NCBI GenBank assembly: GCA_963662175.1
Contig: OY759225.1
Coordinates: forward strand, 5,157,107-5,221,106
Reading direction: 5' to 3'
Origin: Aradus depressus
Taxonomy: Eukaryota; Arthropoda; Insecta; Hemiptera; Aradidae
Length of the DNA stretch: 64,000 bases
A program made the translations under genes and the position numbers. Positions 10,617-21,344 of this stretch are shown piece by piece; the first letter of the stretch is position 1; every line of letters begins with the position of its first letter. The notes beneath the pieces were generated by a model that saw only the letters and a program-made list of their open reading frames with translations, was not told the origin of the DNA and searched no databases.

Positions 10617-10655
10617 AATGTGTACCGGTTTCGGCTTACGCCATCGTCAGCACAA
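10617..10655 (-). ncRNA. Hammerhead ribozyme motif, minus strand, U1
   Basis: On the minus strand: TGTG, core CTGACGA, stem II TGGC-GTAA-GCC(G), core GAAA, then CCGG, TA and CACA. TGTG/CACA can form stem I, GGC/GCC stem II, and the palindrome ACCGGT can serve as a very short stem III or pair between two molecules. Predicted cleavage is after the TA of GGTA. All conserved core bases (CUGANGA...GAAA) are present. Confidence 0.7.
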
Positions 10656-10677
10656 AGTTCAACATTTGTTGAATCTT

Positions 10678-10714
10678 CTGCTGACGATGGCGTAAGCCGA
10701 AACCGGTACACATT
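10678..10714 (+). ncRNA. Hammerhead ribozyme motif, plus strand, U1
   Basis: Core CTGACGA, stem II GGC/GCC and GAAACCGGTA are intact. The base run before the core (CTTCTG) pairs with CACA through only about two base pairs, so stem I is weak compared with the minus-strand motif 25 bp away. Confidence 0.55.
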
Positions 10715-10848
10715 TAAGTATATGTTTGTGGAATTAGACAATATAAGTGTTCAAAAAAGTGTTTTATCTATAATTTTTTTTTTTTTATTAGTATTTCGAC
10801 TATATCAACATAGAACGCAAAAAATTATTCGGACATCAGTAACATTAC

Positions 10849-11600
10849 ATTCAGAATTTAGTTCGGATGAAATGTAGGGCGTTGCTGATCCTGTTAAAGC
10901 TATCAACATACAATCCAACCAAACCATCTTGGAACGGACCAATAAAACACATAAAGCTATTACATTTTTTGGCAAAAACAGAATATATTTCTATTTTCTA
11001 GACCCACAAGACACCTCTCGGACGGTGTGCTTGAGTTTATTTTACCTCCCAGATAAAATAGAGTAAGAGCCTTGGCCGGGTTTCGAACCCACGACCTTGA
11101 GCTCAAGAAGGCAAGCACGAATTTTATCTTATTTATTGACTGTTTCTCAAAATTACTAACATTATACCCTCTACTTAGTTTAAACCAACCCAACATACAA
11201 GACAGCCCTATACCTCAAACCATAAAAATGGATAACGGTCCCGAATTTTCCAACCACAGCTTTCAAAATTTTTAAGACTCTATAACATTGAGCCCTATTA
11301 TGTAACCCCAAACCAACCAGATTCTATGGGAACCATAGAAGGTGCGCATTCCACTTTGATAGAAATGGACAATGCATTAAAATTAAAATCTCCAAACATG
11401 AGTTCAGTGGAATTATTGAAATTAGCAAACTTTTAATAATACCCTACAAAGAACTACTCAACTGTCTCCCTTTGAAATGACATTTGGTTACACTAACAAC
11501 CTGTATAACTCGAATGCAGAAGATATAATCCTTGACCAATAAATAAATAAATACCACCAAAATTTAGAAAGAATGCTCACTACAGAAAAAGAGAAACGAA
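10849..11600 (+). pseudogene. Integrase remnant of errantivirus-like element, U1
   Basis: Contains the integrase core pieces FILFIDCFSKLLTLYPL (first catalytic Asp), IKMDNGPEFSNH (second) and STLIEMDNA (catalytic Glu), separated by stops and frame changes. A SINE fragment at 11022-11120 interrupts it. The C-terminal part runs into basic sequence ahead of the Env segment. Confidence 0.75.
11022..11120 (-). mobile_element. SINE fragment inside integrase remnant, U1
   Basis: Carries the SINE segment from ACGGTGTGCTTGAG through the B box (GGGTTTCGAACCC) to GGCAAGCACG. It interrupts the integrase remnant of the errantivirus-like element, splitting the first catalytic region from upstream sequence. 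Confidence 0.65.
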
Positions 11601-11610
11601 AACAGAGAAC

Positions 11611-12366
11611 TTGAACCTGAACTCCCAAAAGGTGTATAGGTACCAGAAAGTAGGAAAAGACAATTGCAAACTCAAATTTAAGAAAATTCTTTATAATCCC
11701 CACACTAAACTAGCAATCAATCCAAATTCAAAAGCAATTGGTAAAAATCTAAAACACTTCAAAATTCAACCACAACAAACTAAAAGTTATTCAGAAACAG
11801 ACAAATCTTCCTTCTGTTTCAGAACATTTAATGAAGATATAGAGAAAATCCGAGGAAATAACGATAAAATCAAACACTATTTTGCAATTTTAACAAATGA
11901 ATCAAATGTCATAGAACTGAAACAACAATTATTTTCCCTCACACACAATGTTTATCAACTATTGAATAAAATTAATAATCTGAGCCTTAGTAAAGAAGTT
12001 TGTAAGTTAGGAATATTGCATTCAACATTTTATAGTTTTCAATATTTCAGGCAGGTGATTGAAAAACATAATTTAGTTTCAAAAGACCCATTTATTTTAT
12101 GGAAATTGGCGAAGGTAAATTGTCATTTCACTAACATTGTAAATTACTTTATTTCACTACCTCCAGCTAGTAAGTCTTATGATATATATTTTTTAGTATC
12201 CTATCCTACTTTTAAGGAAGACCTATTATATACTACTTACGTACACCCTTCATTTATATTGTATGATTTTTATAACATATTTAGTTCTAACTGTACACTT
12301 ATTAGAAATAATTACTATTGTAATAAAAATATTGTAACTTTAAATGACCCTTTTATCAAATCTTGA
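11611..12366 (+). pseudogene. Env-like remnant, U1
   Basis: An open frame of 251 codons whose C-terminal two thirds match the central region of the Env-like protein at 48,227-49,516, with a coiled-coil-like stretch around NESNVIELKQQLFSLTHNVY. The usual N-terminal part with signal peptide, furin site and fusion peptide is missing; the N-terminal part seen here comes from pol C-terminal and linker sequence. No transmembrane segment follows. A broken old copy. Confidence 0.7.
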
Positions 12367-13189
12367 AGATTCTCAAATCTTCTTCTTTTAAAGAAGAAAT
12401 TATATTCCCTAATGATAAATAATATTTATGTACCTATTTGTAAATTAACGTGTTTACAGATTTTAATGAAGCAAGTTCGTTGGTACATGATCCTTTTTAA
12501 TTATATTTCTTGTTTTGAAACAAAAAAATTGGATGTCAATTAAGGCTAATTGTTCTATTATCTTTAAATAACCAAATGCTCGACCTTTTATCAATAATTA
12601 TACTACCTAATTTGTGTTTTGTTCCGGCGAACGTGAAAACAGTGGTTTTGAAAACTGAAAATTGAGTTTTGTACAAATAATTGGAAATTAACAATATTTA
12701 TACCCTTTATTTAAAATAATGAAGCTAAATTGTGTTAGCACATGGTAAAAATGATAATAGGAATTTACTTCAACAGTTGAATACTCCTGGATGCAGTCAC
12801 TATTCTCAGTACATTTCATAAGTATCTTACTCACCTGAACTGTGATCTAAACTTCACAACTAATAATAACACGAGAGAAACTAAATAGCAACAAACAAAA
12901 CCCAGATAATCTCAAGAATGAATGACTCGAATTATTAGAAGATAAAATTAGGAATAACATCGATCCTTAAGAAACTATCGATATACAAAATTATAATAAT
13001 CACCTATGATTATCTCGTGATTTATTTTCACCTTATACCAGAAAAAGAAGTTGGAAAAATGCAAATTACGTTATTAAAATCAAACTAAACTAATTTAAAT
13101 TTGTAATTTAAAAGCGAATTACTATTGTGGTGGAGAAACCAGGAAAAAGGGGGCGTCATTTAGATATTTTTTCTAACTATATTTCATGC
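12367..13189. other. AT-rich 3' region of the errantivirus-like element, U2 start
   Basis: Non-coding. Near its end lies the purine run CCAGGAAAAAGGGGGCG (about 13,139-13,155), a candidate polypurine tract, present in all units. I did not find a matching long terminal repeat pair, so the exact end of the element is unknown. Confidence 0.4.
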
Positions 13190-13197
13190 ATTTCGGG

Positions 13198-13682
13198 TAG
13201 GCATGAGTATCGACCAATAATGCCATCGTCGATTAATGACATCAGTTAATCGATATACTTTTAATTGTTGGTTAAATAATCGATTAAACGAACGCACAAA
13301 CAAAAGTTAATACAATCAGTCAATCACAACTCACAAAACACAAATGATTAGAAATTAGAATTAGAAGTAGAACTATTAGAAGGTTACTTTTTACTTATCA
13401 CCAATTCAACACAGAGGCACTGTGTTGTATCGATAATCGATACGATATTCTTCTCCCACTTTTTTAGGTGAATTGCACTTCGGATGAATAATAATTCATT
13501 AATTTTTCTTTTTTTTCTCCTGTTTTTCGGATGAGTTGTAATTTTAATTAAACATTTAATAATCGTTAAATAATAATCGATTATCCGATTAATCAAACCT
13601 AGATGACATCGATTAAAAACCACGATTATTTTACCAAAACATAGATTATTTCGATTAATCGGTTCATCGATACCCATCCCTA
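13198..13682. mobile_element. hAT-like MITE, U2
   Basis: Flanked by an 8 bp target duplication ATTTCGGG (13190-13197 and 13683-13690). Terminal inverted repeats are TAGGCATGAGTATCGA on the left and TCGATACCCATCCCTA on the right; the U4 copy shows the cleaner left end TAGGGATGGGTATCGA. An 8 bp duplication with ~16 bp inverted ends is the mark of the hAT superfamily. The empty site is seen at 405-425 and 31,801-31,821. Only short spurious frames lie inside, so it is non-autonomous. Confidence 0.85.
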
Positions 13683-13690
13683 ATTTCGGG

Positions 13691-14361
13691 AGTTATCAAG
13701 GTCACAGACACACAGAACTGGAAATGTTTTGAAACTCGTTCATCTTAAGTATATTATACTTATTTATCGTTCATCTTAAGTATATTATACTTATTTATAT
13801 ATATTTATAGGGCTGGTGTGGACATCTAGGGACCTAAGCATCCAATGCAGCAATCCCTTCTTTGTTAGCTCTTCCCTCAAATTGAGGAATATATATTCAA
13901 CCATATAATATCATCTATGTGGTTGAATATACATTCCTAGTAATATTATTACTCCATAAGGAAAATGGAAAATTTGTTCTGAACAACTAAAATAGTCAAA
14001 AAAGAAATATAGAGTACATGAGGCCCTTGTGCCCCCCATTCCTAATATTTCTTGAAAATACTTCTACAGCATGTCGGTAGACGCTTCAATCATATGCAAT
14101 GATATTACACCATAAAAAAAAAACATGGAAAATATCTTCTGAACGACTAAAATAATTGAAGAAGAAATGATATAGAAAATAATGACCACTTTGGTGGGGG
14201 TTCAGAGAATATATACCTAAATACGGAGTGAAGACTCGGTTTTTGATATGCTTAAGTCTTTGTTATAACATTGATTAAGTAATGAAGACGTAAAGACAAG
14301 GAAGGTTATGATTTTCCCGGCTAATACAGCAAACAATAAATTGTGTCTTCAACAAATACTT
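13691..14361. other. AT-rich flank between hAT-like MITE and SINE, U2
   Basis: No coding sequence seen. Matches 418-991 of U1, with a direct duplication of about 35 bp (CGTTCATCTTAAGTATATTA at 13,737 and 13,769) found only here. Confidence 0.5.
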
Positions 14362-14374
14362 AAATTGAAATATA

Positions 14375-14712
14375 GGTTAGGTTAGGTTTTATGACTCATG
14401 CCCGGGCTTTAACTACGAGGTCATCTCGCCTACTACCAGAGCGTTTTTGCATCACTCTGGTGGACATGAGCCCGACTCTACTGTGGGGGTCCTAAATTTC
14501 TATTCACCTAGGGTAGGAGGGGTCTTTAACGAATGTACCAGACATAGTACAGCCTCGAGACCATCGCTTAACGTCCCATCCGAAGGACGGCGTGCTTAAG
14601 TTCATTTTACCTCCCAGATAAAATAAACTAAGGGCCTCGGTCGAGTTTCAAACCCACGATCTTGAGCTCAGAAGACAGGCACGCACACCACTGAGCTACC
14701 GGCGCCCTCTAA
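14375..14712 (-). mobile_element. tRNA-derived SINE in U2
   Basis: Orthologous to the SINE in U1, with the same 13 bp flanks AAATTGAAATATA at 14362-14374 and 14713-14725. It is about 20 bases shorter than the U1 copy through a deletion near the tail. The A box reads TAGCTCAGTGG on the minus strand, a better match than the U1 copy. Confidence 0.85.
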
Positions 14713-14982
14713 AAATTGAAATATATTTATTTATGAAACACAAATCATAATAAATAAATTTAAAAAATAATAATAAAACATACCTACTTATTTTTTCAAA
14801 AATTGTTTATTCCATAATAAAATTCATAGAGTACAGGTTCGTGTATACATTTTGAGAAAAGAAAGAAAGAAAGTAATTTATTTGGGCCGGCATTCAAGTG
14901 CCTTTCACAAAAATGACAAAATACAGAGAAAAAAAAAAAAAAAAAAAAAAGAAACATCAATAGTGATAAATAAAACTAAAAT

Positions 14983-17744
14983 CTAAGGTAAAATGTGCTG
15001 TGGGAGTCTGGGTCGCAGTCGGCGATGTGCAGTGGGCTGTCCAATATTGAAGTGGACAGCTCCAGGGCTGAGGGGCAGGTTCTGGAGGAACGTCTCAGTC
15101 AGAGATCGCAGGACAGTGTCCATGGGAGCTATGTCCAGTTCTTTGTGAATTATACTGCCTCTCACGAACCACGGTACGTTGAGACCTATGCGGAGGGTTT
15201 TTTTTTGGAATGATTGTAATTTTCGTTTTACTGTTTTGCTTGCACTGTACCATATTGGGCAAGCATATGTTAGTAGTGGCCGTAATTGTGATGTGTACAA
15301 GATTTTGATGCAATTTGGGCGGAGTGGAGTGTTGCGGTTAATGAGTGGATAAAGTTGTGAGAGTCTTTGATATGCTTGTGTTAGTTTTGTTGAGATGTGG
15401 GTGTGCCATGTAAGTCTTGTGTCCATGTGTAAACCGAGATATTTTAATGTTTGTTGTGAAGTATTCCAGGGAATATCAGTATTGTCAATTTGGATGTGTT
15501 GGTTTGGCGTATTCGGCGGAGAGAAAAAATTTTGGCTGATGATTTCAAAGGATTTAATTTTAACTTCCAGTTAGAAAACCAAGTTGAGATGATGGAGACA
15601 GCTGATTGGAGAGTGTGTGTGGCAATGTGAATATCGGAGTGTTGTGCTAGTATTAAAGTGTCATCCGCATAGGTAGCAAGCACCGTGGTCTGCGGGACTG
15701 GCATGTCATGGCAGTATAAGTTAAAAAGAACTGGGCTGAGAATAGCTCCCTGAGGGACACCTGCACCTATCGTCCTCCGTCTGCTGACCGCGGCGTTGAT
15801 CCTGACCTGGAAAGAGCGATCCCTCAAGAAAGATGAGATCATATTCTGAAGGTACTGCGGTGGTCCTGTCAAGTGAAGTTTGTACAGCAACCCCTCATGC
15901 CAGATGGAGTCGAACGCGGCTGCCACGTCTAGCGATGCTGCAGCTGTATACTCCTTCTTTTCGAATCCTTTGATAATAGCTTCAGTGACCCGCTGAAGCT
16001 GGTGGAGTGTCGAGTGATTCGAACGGAATCCAAACTGGTGCTCCGGGATAGTTTGCGTTGAGTCCAGGTGAATCAAAAGCCGTCGAAGGATAATTTTCTC
16101 AAACACTTTTGATATGGTCGGCAACAGGCTGATTGGGCGATAGCTGGCCGGATCATGCTTTGGTTTCCCAGGCTTGTGGAAAAGGAGGACTATTGCATTC
16201 TTCCACGCCGAAGGAAAGTAGCCGAACCGAAGGCATGCGTTGAAGATGCTGGTGAGGTAGGCGTCGCCTTTAGGAGGAAGCTTCTTCAGCACCAGATTTG
16301 GGATGAGATCATCCCCTGGAGTTTTCCTTGTTGGGAGCTTTCTGATGACTCCTCTGACTTCCTGTGGTGTTGTGTATTCTATCGGGAGTTCTGCAGTGGA
16401 GTGGTGTTGTGTCATGAAGTTAGTCACTAGGTCTGTTGTTTGTGAGTTGGCGGAATTATGAAGTGTAAATTTTTGTTCTAAATGGGCAGAAAATATGTTG
16501 CATTTGTCGTTATCAGTGATGGCTGGTGGTGTATGTCCGTCTGTAATCGTAGGTATTGGAGTATGCCGTCGCAAAATACGTTTTGTCTCAGTCCACAAGC
16601 TAGTGTCTCCCGGGGAAATGTCACTTAGATGTCGTTGGTAGTTAGATATACGGAGGTTGTCTAATTCCCACTTGACTGCGCGAGCCATGCGATTGAAGAC
16701 AACCTTGTCCTGGGGTAGCCTAGAACGTTGCCATAATTTTCGCAATCTATTTTTCTCTTTTATTAGCGAGAGAATGTGTCGGGGGACTGTTCTCTGGCCA
16801 GGCCGGAGATCCGAGTACTTCCTGTACGTCGAGAGGTCGATTGAGCTCCTTATACTGTCATTAAAATGTCCAATGTGCACGTCGATGTCGTCTGTAGAGT
16901 TATAATTGAGAGGTACAGTAAGTGTATCTGTTAGTCGGTCACGAAATACGTCCCAGTCAATTTTCCCATTTATTAATTTTGGTAGAGGGGGGTTCTTTTG
17001 AAATTCTTCAATGAACGTTACTATAACCGGTAAATGGTCTGAGTCTAACTCAACTAGGGGTTTTTGGAAAAAAGGGAATCTGATGTTCTGTATGAGACAG
17101 ATGTCCAGGATGTCGGGGAGAAAATTGTGCTGTGTGGGGAAGAAGGTCGGTTCGTCGGGAGGGATAACTAGCATGTCAAGTCTGTTGGAGTAATGAAGAA
17201 GTCTGCTTCCGTTATTGTTTGTCATTCTGCAGCCCCATAGTCTGTGTTTACTGTTTAAGTCCCCAATCAGGATAGTCGGTATCCCTGAGAAGACTGATAG
17301 CAAGTCGACCTCTAAAAGATTAGTACTGGGTCGTTGATAGGCGGCTATGATATGAATGGGGTTTCCAGAGTGACTGAACAGTTTGAGCCCATTGGCTTGG
17401 AGGTTGATGAGGTTATGAAACTCTATGGAGCAATGCTTGATGGTCCGTTTGATGAAGATTGCAACCCCTCCCGTCCGAGTCCGTTGGTCATGTCTGTAAA
17501 CCTGGTAACCACCAACCCTGAGTCTGTCTTCAGCCACCAGGTGGGTTTCAGTAATACACGCGATGTCGATGTCATGTCTGTGAATGAATTCGGTGAAGGT
17601 GTTTTGTCTCTGTTTAAGTCCGTTCGAGTTCCAGTTGAGTATCTTCAAGTTTGTTAAGTCAGTAGGAGCTAAAAGAGATGAAGTTAGGAGTGATGAACTG
17701 TAAGGCGAGAAGTCAGTTGGTAGTACTGTGTTTGTGTCCGTCAT
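14983..17744 (-). pseudogene. LINE ORF2: APE endonuclease and reverse transcriptase, one frameshift
   Basis: First 766 codons (17744-15444) are open. The apurinic-type endonuclease has NWNSNGLK, ITETHL, IGDLNSKHRLWG and SDHLPV, with the catalytic residues in place. The RT has KTPGDDLIPN, YRPISLLPTISK, FGFRSNHST, the LDVAAAFDSIWH segment, GVPQGAILSP and the catalytic YADDTLILA. A single-base frameshift in an A/T run near 15,523-15,533 moves the last part into another frame, which continues to 14983 (LKYLGLHMDTRLTWHTHIST...). Apart from this the protein looks full length. It cuts target DNA and copies the LINE RNA in place. The frameshift may be real or a homopolymer error. Confidence 0.88.
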
Positions 17745-19057
17745 ATTTCAGGATGCAGTCTAGTTATGTTGGTGCTAAGGGAGTTTAATATTAATTGTAC
17801 TATGGTAGGGATGAGTTGATTCACAATTTGGACTATGGTGTTTTCAAGTGTACTGTTCGTGTTTGGTGTATGCGTATGAAGAAGTGATGATGTGTTTTGT
17901 GAGATGTTATGTTTGGGATGCATCTTTGGTAAGGAAGCCGTTATTACCTTTGCTGCCTCGGCATATGACGACTTGCTGGTGCTAGGCTGCACTGTCTGTG
18001 GATGTGAAGGAAGACGAGGGGCCACTGGCGGTGCTGCTCTTTGATTCCTCTCTTGGAAAGACCTGTAAAAACTGCAACCTCTGTAATTGGCTGAGTGTTG
18101 CTCGTTACAGTTGACGCATTGGGGGGCCGTCCTCTTGTCCTGGGGGCACTCAGTCCAGTGGTGGCTACCGGTGCACTTGACGCACCGCGGCTGCAGTCGA
18201 CAATAGTTCTTGGTGTGAAAATAGCGCTGGCAGCGGGTACACTGTGGGATCCCACGTGGTTTACGCCTGGGTTCGACCCTAACTATGCAGAATAGGAGAC
18301 GGTCTAGCTTGAGGATATTTCGTCCTGCGTCGTTGTCTTCGAGCTCTGCCACTGCTATGGGGATGGGCTCCTTCTGCTTATTTAAAAGTCTCATGACCTT
18401 AAAAATGGGATAGTTTAATTGCTGAAGTTCATTTTTGATTTCGTTATCCGTGATAGATAGAGGGAGACCTTTTATAACTACAGACAGTCGTTTTTCATCT
18501 GGAGCTCTGTAGGTGTGATAGGGCACTTGATGATCATCGTAATATTTTGTGAGAGTGCGAAAGTCGGGAATGGTGGAAGTTAGTATTTTAATGCGACTTC
18601 CAGCTTGTTTCATTTCAAACTGATCGCTGACTAACCTTTTTATATCGCTTAAAATGGCTTGAAAATTATTTACATCATGGAGAAATATCGGTGGAATTTT
18701 GAATTTCGGTTCTGGTTTGGTGTTATCTACTTGAATAGCATTCAACGGTTCGAATCTATTTTGTGTGTGAACGAGGGAAAGGTCAGTTAAGTATTTTTTG
18801 CTTACGGACTGACTGGTGGGAGAGTTGGCTCCAGGCCTCTTCCTGGAGTTGATTTGGGTCCAGGACCCGCTGTCTGCTACTGTGGGGAGGTCTTCTGCCC
18901 AGTCTATTGGGGATTCATTAGCCGCTAGTGACATGTTGACTGCAGGGATGGTTTTTATGTCTTTGGAAGACATTTCCTCATCTCTTCGGGTAGAGGGAGT
19001 CTTTACCCGCAAATACGTCACAAAATTGAGTAAATTTGGTTTACAATTTAGTCTCAC
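17741..19057 (-). CDS. LINE ORF1: Gag-like RNA-binding protein
   Basis: 438 residues. The N-terminal half is low-complexity and polar. A middle domain around RLSVVIKGLPLSITDNEIKN resembles the domain that precedes the zinc knuckles in Jockey-group ORF1 proteins. Then come three knuckles: CTRCQRYFHTKNYC, CVKCTGSHHWTEC and CVNCNEQHSANYRGC, all C-X2-C-X4-H types. It would bind the LINE RNA to form the particle used in retrotransposition. The frame is intact. An internal Met (MSSKDIK) could be the start instead of MRLNCKP. The stop overlaps the ORF2 start by four bases (ATGA). Confidence 0.88.
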   Translation of the reverse strand: MRLNCKPNLLNFVTYLRVKTPSTRRDEEMSSKDIKTIPAVNMSLAANESPIDWAEDLPTVADSGSWTQINSRKRPGANSPTSQSVSKKYLTDLSLVHTQNRFEPLNAIQVDNTKPEPKFKIPPIFLHDVNNFQAILSDIKRLVSDQFEMKQAGSRIKILTSTIPDFRTLTKYYDDHQVPYHTYRAPDEKRLSVVIKGLPLSITDNEIKNELQQLNYPIFKVMRLLNKQKEPIPIAVAELEDNDAGRNILKLDRLLFCIVRVEPRRKPRGIPQCTRCQRYFHTKNYCRLQPRCVKCTGSHHWTECPQDKRTAPQCVNCNEQHSANYRGCSFYRSFQERNQRAAPPVAPRLPSHPQTVQPSTSKSSYAEAAKVITASLPKMHPKHNISQNTSSLLHTHTPNTNSTLENTIVQIVNQLIPTIVQLILNSLSTNITRLHPEI

Positions 19058-19325
19058 GATTAAATTAAACTTTGTACATATATAAAGCTACTTTATAACC
19101 ACAATGCTGAAACAGCTGTTCCATACATTTTGAAAAGATGTTGAATTTTGCAAGTTTCCATGGCACCGTACTCCCAAACATATGAACATAGGTATACATC
19201 GTTGTAAGTTTATTTTATCAACTTCTAAGTTGAGAAACGCGGACATATTGTGGAAACTTGTAATAAATAAATAAAACAAACTTATTTTTGAAATATTGTC
19301 TATTCCACTAAAGATATATATACAT

Positions 19326-19369
19326 ATATAACTACCGGTTTCGGCTTTATACCATCGTCAGGTCTAGTT
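19326..19369 (-). ncRNA. Hammerhead ribozyme motif of the Penelope-like element
   Basis: Minus strand: core CTGACGA, a stem II region TGGTATAAAGCC, core GAAA and the palindrome ACCGGT, with predicted cleavage after the TA of GGTA. GAC before the core can pair with GTT after the cleavage site, giving a short stem I. Stem II is limited to G-C pairs plus a wobble. It lies in the 3' untranslated part, the usual place for hammerheads in Penelope-like elements. Confidence 0.65.
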
Positions 19370-19725
19370 ATGAACTAAGTCAGTTTGCAGAGAGCGACCC
19401 TTGAAATACATCTCAGGTCAAAGGGTGCTATTAAAACTTGGGAGTCCCCCGGCTGTACCGTTAGCTAACTCATGAAATATTTCTTAACAAAACCTAGTTC
19501 TAAATTTACATAAAAGAATGTCACTAGACTAATACGTGGAAAAATAACAAATAAATAAGTACAAATACAAGTAAATAATAAAAAATAGAAATAAAATTAA
19601 TAATAATATTAAGATTTAGATAACATTAAATATATATGTGGAACCAAATATTAATAACAGATAATACAAACATATATGTGGAAACAGAACTGGTTCAGGG
19701 TGTTAACAAAGGGGAATAGTTATCA

Positions 19726-21344
19726 TCAAATAAATATCAAATAAATTTGGTCATTCATGCAAATGTTCCTTTTGGTAGCTTTATTGATTTCTAATTGCTG
19801 TAAGCTATCAAGTAGCCTGCTTTTTGAGCAATAATGGAGATATTTGATGCCTGTAGATGGGTCGAAAGTGTGGCTATTGTCAATAATGTGGGTCGCGAAT
19901 GTAGAACGGTTTCCTTGGTTCTTTATTTCGGCCGTGTGTTCTTTAATTCTTTCCCTAAAACGACGTCCTGTCTGTCCAATGTATAATTGACTGCACGTCG
20001 CACACTCTAAACTATAAACACCGCTTCTATTTTCAATATCTGTTTTGTCCCTACCTCTCTCTAGGCACTGGCTTATGGGATTGATAGTTTTAAACCCGAT
20101 ATTGAAACCTTCTTTTTTCAACTCTTTACCTATTTTTTCAGAAATTTTTCCGTGGTAAGTTAAGCTGACCCCTTTGTTATAAACTTTATTTTGTGTTTCT
20201 AATTTTGTCAGTTTGTTCCTAAAATTATGATTTTTGACCTTCTTTTCAATTTTATTTATTGCTTTTTGTGGGTAGCTATTGTTTTTGGCTATTTCCTTAA
20301 TAATCTTAAGTTCTTTATCTTTTGATTGTTGGGTCATTGGAATTGAGTAGGCTCTGTGGAACATGGAATAAAAGGCCGCGTATTTGTAATTAGAAGGACA
20401 GTTAGAAGATGGGTGTATTACCGTGTCTGTTGTAGTCGGTTTTCTGTGAATGCTAAATTCGAATTTTTGTTATTAATTTTGATCTCCAAGTCCAGAAAAT
20501 TTATGGTTTGACCTCCTATTTCCAACGTGAATTTTATTTTGTTGTGGACTTTGTTGACATAGTCAAAAAATAAGTTAATTTGTCTTTCTGTTCCGTTAAA
20601 AAGTATCAGAATATCGTCCACGTACCGCTTCCAAAACATGATATTACTGATAAATGGAGACTTCTCTAGAATTTCCCTTTCAATTCTATCCATGAATATA
20701 TCGGCTAACAGGGGAGACAGGCTGGACCCCATCGCTAGCCCCTCTTCCTGTTTATATAATTCACTATTGAAGAGGAAATAATTTTGTTCTACGCACGGTT
20801 CTACAAGGTTGCAAAGTTCTATTTTTTCAAAAATGGACCTATTTGAATTGTTTATTAGGCCCCTAACTAACTCTAGACATTCGGTTACGGGGACATTCGT
20901 AAAAAGGTTAGAGACGTCTAATGATATTAACTTGGCTCCGTGAGGTACCTTTACATCTCTAATCTTATTGACGAGATCTAATGAGTTGATAACGGTGAAA
21001 GGTGGCGAAAAATTGATAAAATGCCTTAATTTTCTATTGACGAATTTCGATAATTTATGTGTAGGGGAATTTATGTAAGATACCACCGGTCTAATGGGGG
21101 CATTATTTTTGTGAATTTTGGGCAGACCAGATAATTTGGTGGGTGAAGGGTTCATTACTATTAGGTTCTGTGTCCACATACCTTTCGTGATTATCGTGGC
21201 TTCTGTCACAGCTGCTCGAACTTGTTTTTGGAATAGAGGTGTTGGGTCTTTTCTTATTTTCGAAAAACCATTCTCTTGTAGGAAACTGTCCACTTTATTG
21301 ATGTAATCCACACGTTTAATTAGAACCGTCGTATTGCCGTCGTA
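19726..21344 (-). pseudogene. Penelope-type reverse transcriptase with GIY-YIG endonuclease
   Basis: The RT part (21344-20418) has SGLPKIHKNNAPIRPVVS, LISLDVSNLFTNVP, EEGLAMGSSLSPLLADIFM and the catalytic YVDDIL. It shifts frame once near 20,450-20,470, just before the FSIHRKPTTTDT block that normally follows. The C-terminal part (to 19726) has a GIY-YIG endonuclease: GVYSLECATCSQLYIGQTGR then FRERIKEH. The 5' end is cut off at about DGNTTVLIKR, so the N-terminal region is missing. RT related to telomerase plus GIY-YIG defines Penelope-like elements; here it is inactive through truncation and frameshift. Confidence 0.88.

Larger units (their letters stand above)
10614..10835 (+). mobile_element. 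222 bp Penelope-type end with paired hammerhead motifs, U1
   Basis: A 13 bp direct repeat TCAGTAACATTAC (10601-10613 and 10836-10848) flanks the insertion. The insert starts with an inverted hammerhead motif (minus strand), then a 25 bp spacer, then the motif again on the plus strand. After it comes GGAATTAGACAATATAAG, close to the 3' end of the Penelope-like element at 19,200-19,315, where GGAATAGACAATATTTC follows the ribozyme. It contains no protein-coding sequence. It interrupts the space between RNase H and integrase of the errantivirus-like element. Confidence 0.75.
1..12031. repeat. Tandem unit U1 of a ~12 kb zinc-finger/retroelement array
   Basis: First of four head-to-tail copies. 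Order of parts: tail of an Env fragment, SINE, AT-rich flank, one-finger zinc-finger pseudogene, 16-finger zinc-finger gene, LINE fragment, decayed errantivirus-like element. It matches U3 almost base for base (offset about 31,26x to 31,37x). Differences include a roughly 90 bp deletion near position 165, one extra zinc finger at about 5,900-5,990, and a long C run at 8,730. The marker GGAAATGTTTTGAAACTCG occurs at about 458, 13,716, 31,848 and 44,653, once per unit. Confidence 0.85.
14856..19122 (-). mobile_element. Near-complete Jockey-type LINE, U2 only
   Basis: A 4.27 kb non-LTR retrotransposon on the minus strand. It is flanked by an 11 bp target duplication ATACATTTTGA (14845-14855 and 19123-19133); U4 at about 45,746-45,756 shows the unoccupied site. 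It carries ORF1 (Gag-like) and ORF2 (endonuclease plus RT). The 3' end, at the left, is a CTTT-type tail rather than plain poly-A. The 5' untranslated part is only about 65 bp. Absence from U1, U3 and U4 makes it younger than the two-unit duplication. Confidence 0.9.

Noticed and set aside
13384..13677. 97-residue ORF in the hAT-like MITE (also 44317-44610)
   Set aside because: No transposase motif. It lies within a 480 bp non-autonomous element and partly in its repeated ATTAATCGAT sequence.
18095..19085. Plus-strand ORFs over the LINE (also at 15000-17657)
   Set aside because: Antisense shadows of LINE ORF1 and ORF2, which have clear domains on the minus strand.
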